From positions 1 through 5,796 of the forward strand of contig JAUVLS010000105.1 of assembly GCA_030600625.1 (NCBI GenBank): DNA of 5,796 nt, read 5' to 3'. Source of the DNA: Bacteroidales bacterium (GTDB taxonomy: Bacteria > Bacteroidota > Bacteroidia > Bacteroidales > UBA12077). Positions 1 to 5,481 of the stretch are shown here, in pieces. How positions within the stretch are numbered: position 1 is the stretch's first letter; every line of letters starts with the position of its first letter. The position numbers and the translations under genes were made by a program. A model generated the notes under the pieces. The model made no database searches. It saw nothing but the letters and a program-made list of their open reading frames with translations, and was not told the DNA's origin.

Positions 1-830
1 AAAAATTATATGAATGTTTTGAAGTACATTTTAAAAAAGGAGAGACCAAACATATTACGAACACTTATTCACAAGAGTATGTTAATCCTTATCGGGATGA
101 TTTTGAAGTAACTTACATTTTAACTACAGGTGCTTCATGGAAGGGAACAATTGACACGATCTCTGTTTTTTTCGATTCAGAAATTCCCTATAACCAGATG
201 GTAAGCAGAACCGCATTTTTCCATGAAATATATGAAGATGATGGACAATTGAAACTAAAAACTTATACTAATGCTAAAGGTTGGAGTTTACCAACTTCAA
301 CGATTTATACTGATATTGAACCTGATTTTAACATTGTAATTGATAAACCGGAACTATTTGTAAGTGGGCTTTCTGCCAGTTCGGAACTGAAAGATGAAAA
401 CAATCGATATTCGGCTTGGAATATTGTTGATGAACATCCGGAAACAGCCTGGGTTGAAGGCAAAGAGGATTTTGGTAAAAATGAATTTATTACAATAAGC
501 ATGTCGCCACATATGGAAATTGACGAGGATGATTATTTAAAAGGATCATATAAAATTAAAAAAATAGGTATCATAAACGGATATGCAAAAGATGAGAATA
601 CCTACAAACAAAACAACCGGGTAAAAAAACTCTTGCTGAAATGTGATAATGAATTTTCTGAAACTCATTTTCGATCATATACTCTAAAAGACACAATGGC
701 TATGCAATATATAGAATTCGATAAACCAATCTTTATGAACAAGATCGAAATTAAAATTCGTGATATATACAAGGGGTCTAAATATGATGACACATGCATT
801 TCCGAAGTAAAAATCTTCCCGGTAAGATAG
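1..830 (+). CDS. NADase-type glycan-binding domain protein, 5'-truncated by window edge
   Basis: The frame is open from the first complete codon at position 3 to TAG at 828-830, giving 275 visible residues. A second TAG follows at once. The Met at 198 is internal, because coherent protein continues upstream of it, so the real start lies left of the window. Visible residues about 1-65 contain FEVHFKKGE, a Tyr-rich stretch, then YILTTGASWKGTI. This resembles the N-terminal part (DUF4424-like) seen in proteins that carry this C-terminal domain. The C-terminal 155 residues match the NADase-type glycan-binding, discoidin-like fold: SASSEL, then SAWNIVDEHPETAW, then IKKIGIINGYAK, N-N-R-VKKLLL, and DDTCISEVKIF at the end. 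Family knowledge: this domain was named from a streptococcal NADase toxin, where it binds glycan, but most bacterial carriers have no known function. Export is likely but no signal peptide can be checked here. The domain call is fairly sure; the biological role is unknown. Confidence 0.82.
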   Translation, partial: KLYECFEVHFKKGETKHITNTYSQEYVNPYRDDFEVTYILTTGASWKGTIDTISVFFDSEIPYNQMVSRTAFFHEIYEDDGQLKLKTYTNAKGWSLPTSTIYTDIEPDFNIVIDKPELFVSGLSASSELKDENNRYSAWNIVDEHPETAWVEGKEDFGKNEFITISMSPHMEIDEDDYLKGSYKIKKIGIINGYAKDENTYKQNNRVKKLLLKCDNEFSETHFRSYTLKDTMAMQYIEFDKPIFMNKIEIKIRDIYKGSKYDDTCISEVKIFPVR

Positions 831-922
831 TAGTCATAGTATAAATGTATCACCACATTATTTCAAAACTGTAAGAATTTTATATAATTCAGAAAAATCT
901 TTTTATTTCCTGATATTTTTAA

Positions 923-930
923 TATTTTTC
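923..930 (+). promoter_or_regulatory. Weak candidate -7 element for the C69 dipeptidase gene
   Basis: TATTTTTC is one mismatch from the Bacteroidetes -7 consensus TAnnTTTG. TTTT at 900-903 lies 19 nt upstream as an approximate -33 (TTTG). The surroundings are extremely T-rich, so a chance match is quite possible. The 126-bp gap 831-956 otherwise holds only a weak AT-rich inverted repeat, GAATT and AATTC with a 6-nt loop near 876-891. No clear terminator was seen. Confidence 0.25.
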
Positions 931-956
931 TCGTTTACAAATATAAAATTCAAATT

Positions 957-2672
957 ATGAAAAATATTATCTTATCTATTATAATTGCTCTTTCCCTTTT
1001 TATACAAACCAGCTATGCCTGCACCAACTTTATGGTAACAAAAAGTGCTTCTGCCAATGGTTCGGTAATGACATCTTATGCATGTGATTCGCATGATATT
1101 TATGGAGCACTCTATTTTTGGGCAGCAAAAGATCATACTGCAAATACTCATGTAGAAATAATTGATTGGATAACAGGTAAAAAATTAGGAACTATCCCAC
1201 AAGTAAATCATACATTCCGTGTAATTGGCAATATGAACGAACACCAGATAGTTATCAGCGAATCGACCTGGGGTGGCAGATCTGAATGTATTGACAGTAC
1301 AGCTATAATTGATGTTGGCAGCTTAATATGGTTAAGCTTACAACGTGCAAGCAATGCCCGCGAAGCCATACGAACATTTCATTTTTTAGTATCAAACTAT
1401 GGTTATGCAAGTTCAGGAGAATCGTTCACTATTGCTGATAAAAATGAAGTCTGGATTTTAGAACTTATTGGTAAAGATCATGGTAAGAAAGGAGCCGTTT
1501 GGGTAGCACAAAAAATTCCTGACGGATTTATATCAGGTCATGCAAACCACGCCAGAATAACTCATTTCCCTGAAGAAAATAAAAAGAACTCTATATCAAC
1601 AAAATACATAAACAACGATAAATATTTGTATTTACCAGAACTTGATTGCATATATGATAAAGACCTTATCACTTTTGCAAAGGAAATGGGATTTATTGAT
1701 GACAATTTAAAACATGAAGAATTTAGTTTTGCTGCTGTGTACAATCCAATAAGTTTTGGTGCTGCAAGATTCTGCGAAGCACGAGTTTATGCAGGTTTTA
1801 ATAAAGTAGCAAGTGGAATGGAAAAATACCTGGATTATGTAATGGGTGAAAATCTGGAAAATAGGTTTCCATTATATATTAAGCCTGACAGAAAGCTGGG
1901 AGTGCGAGATCTTATGAATATGATGCGCGATTATTACCAGGATACTCCAATGGATATGACAAAAGATGCTGGTGCCGGTCCTTTTGGTAGCACAGTTCGT
2001 TGGCGACCATTATACTGGGAAGCAGATGGACAGCAATATTTTAACGAAAGAGCAATATCAACACAACAAACTGCATACTCCATTGTAACACAATCCCGCT
2101 CACATTTACCTGATCCGATTGGTGGTATTTGTTGGTTTGGAGTAGATGATACTTATTTAACTGTTTACACTCCATTATATGCCGGTTTACAGCAAGCACC
2201 TGAAAATTTTAAAATGGGAAATGGAGATATAATGAATTATAGTGAAACTTCTGCATTTTGGTTATTTAACCGGGTAGCAAATTTTGCATATTCTATTATG
2301 AACAGAGTAATGCCAACAATTAAAGCTAAACAAGATGAATTAGAACTAAGTTATCTGGAGGAAGTAAACGCCATAGACAAAAAAGCCAATGAACTTTACA
2401 AAATAAATCCGGATGAAGCCATAGAATTAGTTAGTGAATTTTCAACCCAAAAATCAGCTCAGACATTTAATACATGGAATAATTTTGGAAATCAACTTTT
2501 GGTTACCTTCTCCGATGGAAACATTAAAAAACACCAGGGTGATAGCTCCAATTATGTCAGACGCTTATTTGATAAAGAGTTCTCCACACCTGGGATAGAA
2601 CAACCCGGATACTCTGAAGAATATTATCAAAATATTATAGAAACAACCGGTGACAAATTAAAGGTTAAATAA
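957..2672 (+). CDS. Secreted C69-family dipeptidase (Ntn hydrolase)
   Basis: This 571-residue protein matches the secreted C69 (PepD-like) peptidases of Bacteroidota, usually about 550 residues. These are N-terminal nucleophile hydrolases that cleave dipeptides or short peptides. Residues 1-21 form a signal peptide: Lys2, a hydrophobic core from Ile4 to Ile16, and a SYA cleavage site. Cys22, directly after it, begins the CTNF motif and is the expected catalytic nucleophile, so cleavage by signal peptidase I would expose it. Other family blocks are SYACDSH (40-46), STWGGR (103-108), YGYASSGESFTIAD (148-161), DMTKDAGAGPFG (333-344), NERAISTQQT (363-372) and PIGGICWFGVDDTY (387-400). The C-terminal 120 residues look mainly helical. 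The start is supported by the signal peptide; no Shine-Dalgarno is visible. It may be transcribed alone or by read-through from the gene 126 bp upstream. It is convergent with the DUF4251 gene. Family assignment is strong; substrate preference is not visible. Confidence 0.93.
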   Translation: MKNIILSIIIALSLFIQTSYACTNFMVTKSASANGSVMTSYACDSHDIYGALYFWAAKDHTANTHVEIIDWITGKKLGTIPQVNHTFRVIGNMNEHQIVISESTWGGRSECIDSTAIIDVGSLIWLSLQRASNAREAIRTFHFLVSNYGYASSGESFTIADKNEVWILELIGKDHGKKGAVWVAQKIPDGFISGHANHARITHFPEENKKNSISTKYINNDKYLYLPELDCIYDKDLITFAKEMGFIDDNLKHEEFSFAAVYNPISFGAARFCEARVYAGFNKVASGMEKYLDYVMGENLENRFPLYIKPDRKLGVRDLMNMMRDYYQDTPMDMTKDAGAGPFGSTVRWRPLYWEADGQQYFNERAISTQQTAYSIVTQSRSHLPDPIGGICWFGVDDTYLTVYTPLYAGLQQAPENFKMGNGDIMNYSETSAFWLFNRVANFAYSIMNRVMPTIKAKQDELELSYLEEVNAIDKKANELYKINPDEAIELVSEFSTQKSAQTFNTWNNFGNQLLVTFSDGNIKKHQGDSSNYVRRLFDKEFSTPGIEQPGYSEEYYQNIIETTGDKLKVK

Positions 2673-2686
2673 AATATTAAACATAA

Positions 2687-3238
2687 TCAATACGACATTC
2701 CCTGAAATACACGGGATTCATGCAATGGGATTATCCTTCCTGAATAGCCAATTTTTTTATTTGATAATGCTGTCACTTGGGCATCTGCCATCCCTGTAGA
2801 TGAAATCTCTAATCTTATTTCATAAAAACCGGTTGTAGCTGAAATATTTATCCGGATAAAATACGATCCTGATTTTTCTCTTTTATTTACATCATATTGG
2901 GTAATTTTACCCTCCACGGTAGCACCGCCTACACCATTAACACCAATTGTATGAGCTGAACCAAACTGGAATACAGCTTTATTAGAATCAACCATTATGA
3001 AATTAATATTACTACTTACCGAAAAAGTTTGTCCACGCTTGCCTTTTATAAGATTAGCCTCTAACACAAATTGTCTTGCCTCAATAATAGCATCTACAAT
3101 TTTTTTAGCATCTTCATTTTGTTGGCGTTTTAACTCCTTTTTCTCTGTACGTGTAAGTTTTTGCTTACCTGCTTTTTCCTGCCCTTGAACTGAAAAAAAC
3201 ATAAACCCCGTTAATAAAACAATCAATACTTTCTTCAT
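2687..3238 (-). CDS. Secreted DUF4251 domain protein
   Basis: This 183-residue protein begins with a signal peptide (Lys2, Lys3, hydrophobic core to about residue 17, likely cleavage near VQG-Q at 18-20). A highly charged helical linker follows (about 21-48, rich in Lys, Arg, Glu and Gln). Residues 50-183 then match DUF4251: a FVLEAN helix end (57-62), NINFIMVD (77-84), GVNGVGGATVEGKI (99-112), paired beta-strand segments, and a Ser-Gly-Arg-Ile-Ile-Pro C-terminal block. Family knowledge: DUF4251 is found largely in Bacteroidota as short exported proteins, and no function is established. There is no lipobox, so it is probably periplasmic and soluble rather than a lipoprotein. The gene is convergent with the C69 dipeptidase across 14 bp, with no hairpin terminator in between. 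The next minus-strand gene upstream is 191 bp away, and a candidate promoter and leader hairpin lie in that gap, so it is probably monocistronic. Confidence 0.85.
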   Translation of the reverse strand: MKKVLIVLLTGFMFFSVQGQEKAGKQKLTRTEKKELKRQQNEDAKKIVDAIIEARQFVLEANLIKGKRGQTFSVSSNINFIMVDSNKAVFQFGSAHTIGVNGVGGATVEGKITQYDVNKREKSGSYFIRINISATTGFYEIRLEISSTGMADAQVTALSNKKIGYSGRIIPLHESRVFQGMSY

Positions 3239-3271
3239 ATTTTCAATTTATTAGTTACAATATGGTGTCGT

Positions 3272-3297
3272 GCTAATATAGCTTGACTATAATTAGC
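3272..3297 (-). promoter_or_regulatory. Stem-loop in the leader of the DUF4251 gene
   Basis: Read on the minus strand, the arms GCTAATTATAG and CTATATTAGC pair over 10 bp with one bulged T and a 5-nt loop (TCAAG). It lies 34 bp before the start codon. If the proposed promoter at 3308-3338 is right, it would fall within about the first 10-30 nt of the transcript. It could stabilise the 5' end, act in translation control, or be a DNA-level operator. The sequence cannot decide between these. Confidence 0.4.
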
Positions 3298-3307
3298 TAT
3301 TAAAATT

Positions 3308-3338
3308 TAAAGGTAATTTTTTTTTGTTTTCTATTAAA
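3308..3338 (-). promoter_or_regulatory. Candidate Bacteroidetes-type promoter for the DUF4251 gene
   Basis: On the minus strand, TTTA (3338-3335) is followed after 19 nt by TACCTTTA (3315-3308). Each is one base from the TTTG and TAnnTTTG consensus, and the spacing is the expected one. The predicted start of transcription is near 3303, giving a leader of about 65 nt. The rest of the 3239-3429 gap is AT-rich, with a run of nine T at about 3317-3325 and no ORF worth calling. Confidence 0.45.
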
Positions 3339-3429
3339 TGAAATAATTTACAAGTTATGAAATCTAAATTAGAAAATACAAATTGGTAATTTCATTATCT
3401 GGATAAATCCATAGTCATCGCTTCAATAA

Positions 3430-4200
3430 TCATTGAGCAATTGCTAATCGTTTGAATTCTAACTTAGCAACATCCTTTCTGGACGTAAATAGTTTATCAA
3501 GTTGTTTTGTTACAGGTAGAGTAATATCCTGTAATAGAATAGCAATTTTGCTCAGGGGTTCACCTTCTTGTCTTGTTTTAGGGCTAAATATTTTTCGAAT
3601 AATTCCGGAAATATAATAGCTTACACGGATATTAATAAACTCTGTGTTAATCAATTTAAAACCATGTGAATTACAAATTTGCTCATAATAATTAATAGGT
3701 CTTCCTAAGCACAAATCATCTCCTTTAATGTTACTCTCAATCCTTTCGAAAAGAAAAACTTTATCACCTGCAACCCTACATAATTCAGCCATAATTTTTT
3801 TCAACATTTCTTCATTTGTATTATGCTGTAAAACTGTTGCAGTAAATACATAGTCAAACTCCCGATTTTTAAAAGGCAAACTTGTACCATCTATTTTTAT
3901 CAATTCTATTTCCCGAGGTAATTTATTTCTTGAAAGCTCAATCATTTCCGCAGAAATATCCACTCCTGCTAATCTCAAAGGTGACTTCTTCCATATCTCT
4001 TGCAAATTTCCTCCTGGTCCACATCCTATCTCAAGAACACTTTTATCTTTAAAATATACAGTATTAAGCATTGAAAGAAATTTCTTGCGCTTATATCTGT
4101 AAAAAGGTTCATCATCACCAGCAATAATGTTTTCTCCTTCTCGTGATTTTATTCTTTTTGCTACTTCAGTCCAATATGGTTCAGGTTGATATTTAGTCAT
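3430..4200 (-). CDS. Class I SAM-dependent methyltransferase
   Basis: This 256-residue protein carries a Rossmann-type methyltransferase domain, roughly residues 50-155. Motif I is VLEIGCGPGG (55-64), the glycine-rich SAM loop. The acidic residue ending strand 2 is Asp81 in GVDIS. IDGTSLPF (103-110) matches the adenine-contacting segment, and FDYVFTATVLQH (115-126) is the motif IV region. This is the pattern of the Methyltransf_11/25 families. The N-terminal 50 residues (W10, IIAGDDEPFYRYKRKKF) and the C-terminal 100 residues are outside the core and probably shape substrate binding. Family knowledge: similar N-termini occur in methyltransferases near polysaccharide or small-molecule loci, but no such genes lie here, so the acceptor is unknown. 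There is no signal peptide, so it is cytosolic. A 57-codon membrane-protein ORF ends 5 bp before its start, which suggests co-transcription. No terminator hairpin is evident after its stop. Confidence 0.88.
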   Translation of the reverse strand: MTKYQPEPYWTEVAKRIKSREGENIIAGDDEPFYRYKRKKFLSMLNTVYFKDKSVLEIGCGPGGNLQEIWKKSPLRLAGVDISAEMIELSRNKLPREIELIKIDGTSLPFKNREFDYVFTATVLQHNTNEEMLKKIMAELCRVAGDKVFLFERIESNIKGDDLCLGRPINYYEQICNSHGFKLINTEFINIRVSYYISGIIRKIFSPKTRQEGEPLSKIAILLQDITLPVTKQLDKLFTSRKDVAKLEFKRLAIAQ

Positions 4201-4205
4201 ATAAA

Positions 4206-4379
4206 TTACTTATTCGAAAAATTCCTTTTATTTGCCCAAATAAGGCTTATTGCTCCAATAATAAACAAAGCCAATAAGTGCGTATGACTTATTGGTATAT
4301 TTACCTTGATTTTAAGAATAAAAATTATCGTTGTACCTATTAATAAAAGAAATGCTAATATTCTTACAAAATTCTTCAT
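4206..4379 (-). CDS. Small predicted two-helix membrane protein
   Basis: This 57-codon ORF runs from ATG at 4379-4377 to TAA at 4208-4206. The product starts MKNFVRILAFLLLIG, has a first hydrophobic segment at about residues 4-22, a short polar turn (KIKV, then SHTH at 31-34), a second hydrophobic segment at about 35-49 (LLALFIIGAISLIWA), and a basic, polar tail (NKRNFSNK). This is a plausible helical hairpin in the inner membrane. I do not recognise a family. Support for its being real: it stops 5 bp before the methyltransferase ATG, and an exact TAnnTTTG element lies about 83 bp upstream. Against it: T-rich DNA easily encodes Leu, Ile and Phe by chance, there is no visible Shine-Dalgarno, and a perfect inverted repeat sits in mid-ORF, which could mean non-coding DNA instead. 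If real, it may anchor or partner the methyltransferase; that is inference. Confidence 0.5.
   Translation of the reverse strand: MKNFVRILAFLLLIGTTIIFILKIKVNIPISHTHLLALFIIGAISLIWANKRNFSNK
4271..4295. repeat. Perfect 9-bp inverted repeat with 7-nt loop
   Basis: CCAATAAGT (4271-4279) and ACTTATTGG (4287-4295) are exact reverse complements around the loop GCGTATG. It sits inside the small ORF 4206-4379. On the minus strand the hairpin is followed by CTTTGTTTATTATT, so it could also work as a weak intrinsic terminator for transcripts coming from truA. The stem is AT-rich, which weakens that reading. Confidence 0.55.
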
Positions 4380-4461
4380 AGACAGAAACTAATTTATGAC
4401 ATAAAACTACCAATTTTTTATTATAAGAATAATTATAAACTTGAAATGTTTAATTAATAAA

Positions 4462-4492
4462 CAAACCTAATAAAATTATACTTCCTGCCAGA
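4462..4492 (-). promoter_or_regulatory. Candidate promoter for the small ORF and methyltransferase
   Basis: On the minus strand, TAGGTTTG (4469-4462) is an exact match to the Bacteroidetes -7 element TAnnTTTG. TCTG (4492-4489), one base off the -33 TTTG, lies 19 nt upstream. The -33 falls within the last codons of truA. The predicted leader before the ATG at 4379 is about 75 nt. This would let the methyltransferase unit be expressed separately from truA. Confidence 0.45.
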
Positions 4493-5288
4493 AATTCTCT
4501 TTTCCGTTTTGAAATATTGTAAACATTTCTGTCCTTGGTGTAATATTTATGAATGGATAAGTAATCTTTGAAAGATAAAGTCCTTGTGGATAAGCAAGAT
4601 TATTGAATCGTGGTATCTCTTTGCTTTTTAAAAAGTGCTCAAATTCTTCGACGCTTAATTTCCCTGTTCCAATTTCAAGAAGTTTGTAAACAATAATCCT
4701 GATCATACTTTTTAGGAATTTATTGGAAGTAAACTGAAAACGCAAACGATCTTTATTTTGGTTATAAAAAAACTTTACTGATTTAACATTGCAAATTGTA
4801 TTGTTATGTCTGTCCGGAGTTTTACAAAAAGCTCGAAAATCAGTGTAATTTGGAATTATTAAAATAGCTTTCTTTATTTTATTGAAATCGACATTTCCCA
4901 GCAAGTAAAACGAGCTTAAATCAGCAATAAATGGATCTTTTGTTGTATGAATAAAGTAGTCATAAGTTCTTTCCACTGCATCAAATTGTGCATGAGGCTC
5001 ACCTTCCATTCTTATTACATCAAAAACAGAAATATCTTTTGGCAACATTTTATTTAATATGAATTTTAAGTCGGCTTGCACATCGTTTTTTAAATCAATA
5101 TGAAAAAAATATTGAGATGCATGTACTCCTGCATCAGTTCTGCCACATCCAAGACAGGGTATTTTATATTTGAAAACTTGCTCCAGCTTATTTTCAAAGA
5201 TCTCTTGAATAGAGAGCACATTACGTTGTCTTTGCCAACCCCGATAATTTGATCCGTTATAAGCTATATGTATAAAATACCTGATCAT
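4476..5288 (-). CDS. truA: tRNA pseudouridine(38-40) synthase TruA
   Basis: TruA isomerises uridine to pseudouridine at positions 38-40 of the tRNA anticodon arm, acting in the cytosol as a homodimer. The 270 residues match the family's usual length. The N-terminus is typical (RYFIHIAYNGSNYRGWQRQ, residues 3-21). The catalytic motif GRTDAGVHA is at 49-57 with the nucleophilic Asp52, preceded by GC, the form common in Bacteroidota. RTYDY (107-111) supplies the conserved active-site Tyr109. DFRAFCK (150-156), FLKSMIR (191-197), the GTGK turn (207-210) and AYPQGLYL (232-239) are the remaining family blocks, in order. No key residue is missing. The ATG at 5288 is the right start because the conserved N-terminus begins directly after it. 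It is divergent from the M3 peptidase gene (193-bp gap), and 96 bp separates its stop from the small ORF downstream. Confidence 0.97.
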   Translation of the reverse strand: MIRYFIHIAYNGSNYRGWQRQRNVLSIQEIFENKLEQVFKYKIPCLGCGRTDAGVHASQYFFHIDLKNDVQADLKFILNKMLPKDISVFDVIRMEGEPHAQFDAVERTYDYFIHTTKDPFIADLSSFYLLGNVDFNKIKKAILIIPNYTDFRAFCKTPDRHNNTICNVKSVKFFYNQNKDRLRFQFTSNKFLKSMIRIIVYKLLEIGTGKLSVEEFEHFLKSKEIPRFNNLAYPQGLYLSKITYPFINITPRTEMFTIFQNGKENFWQEV

Positions 5289-5305
5289 TTTGTTTTGAAA
5301 AAGAT

Positions 5306-5313
5306 CAAATGTA
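5306..5313 (-). promoter_or_regulatory. Candidate -7 element for truA
   Basis: The minus strand reads TACATTTG, an exact match to TAnnTTTG, 17 bp before the truA ATG. No good TTTG is found 19-21 nt further upstream. The leader would be very short, about 12 nt or less, which is feasible in a phylum that does not depend on Shine-Dalgarno pairing. Confidence 0.35.
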
Positions 5314-5355
5314 CACCATCTATGTTAATTTTAGTGTAGTTATGTTCTTTTTTTG

Positions 5356-5373
5356 GAGCTTTATTAAAAGCTC
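5356..5373. repeat. Perfect inverted repeat between divergent promoters
   Basis: GAGCTTT (5356-5362) and AAAGCTC (5367-5373) are exact reverse complements around ATTA. The element lies roughly midway between the proposed truA -7 (5306-5313) and the proposed promoter of the M3 peptidase gene (5403-5433), upstream of both. A regulator-binding site is possible. It is not an obvious terminator, as no T-run follows on either strand. Confidence 0.4.
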
Positions 5374-5402
5374 ATTTATGAAAAAGGTAAAATAAATTAC
5401 CG

Positions 5403-5433
5403 TTTTTTATTCATCAGAATAATTATAAATTTG
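5403..5433 (+). promoter_or_regulatory. Candidate promoter for the M3 peptidase gene
   Basis: TAAATTTG (5426-5433) matches TAnnTTTG exactly, and TTTT (5403-5406), one base from TTTG, lies 19 nt upstream. The predicted leader to the GTG at 5482 is about 40 nt. The spacer contains a perfect 6-bp inverted repeat (TTATTC and GAATAA around ATCA, 5407-5422), which could be an operator. Confidence 0.5.
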
Positions 5434-5481
5434 AGTCCTATTATCAGTATTTAATATTAAAACCTAATAAATCTTAAAGCC

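Noticed and set aside
198..200. ATG as the start of the first gene
   Set aside because: The frame continues upstream to position 3 with family-like sequence, so this Met is internal.
305..502. Minus-strand ORF of 65 codons inside the glycan-binding protein gene
   Set aside because: It lies fully within a well-supported plus-strand coding region, has no recognisable domain, and is a shadow ORF.
665..856. Minus-strand ORF of 63 codons over the end of the glycan-binding protein gene
   Set aside because: It overlaps the conserved C-terminal discoidin blocks on the opposite strand and shows no protein-like features of its own.
1562..1744. Minus-strand ORF inside the C69 dipeptidase gene
   Set aside because: Shadow of a strongly supported coding region.
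2673..2686. Bidirectional terminator between the convergent C69 and DUF4251 genes
   Set aside because: The 14-bp gap has no inverted repeat, and only weak 4-bp dyads are found in the adjacent coding sequence.
2997..3188. Plus-strand ORF opposite the DUF4251 gene
   Set aside because: The minus strand has a signal peptide and family motifs; this Ser/Cys/Phe-rich frame is the complement of Lys/Glu-rich coding.
3366..3411. Terminator downstream of the methyltransferase (AAATTA/TAATTT and TGGAT/ATCCA dyads)
   Set aside because: The first stem is 6 AT pairs with a 15-nt loop, and the second has a 2-nt centre; neither is followed by a T-run.
5342..5395. Possible 17-codon plus-strand leader peptide between truA and the M3 peptidase gene
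   Set aside because: Very short, low-complexity Phe/Lys composition from T- and A-runs, upstream of the proposed promoter, and with no supporting signal.
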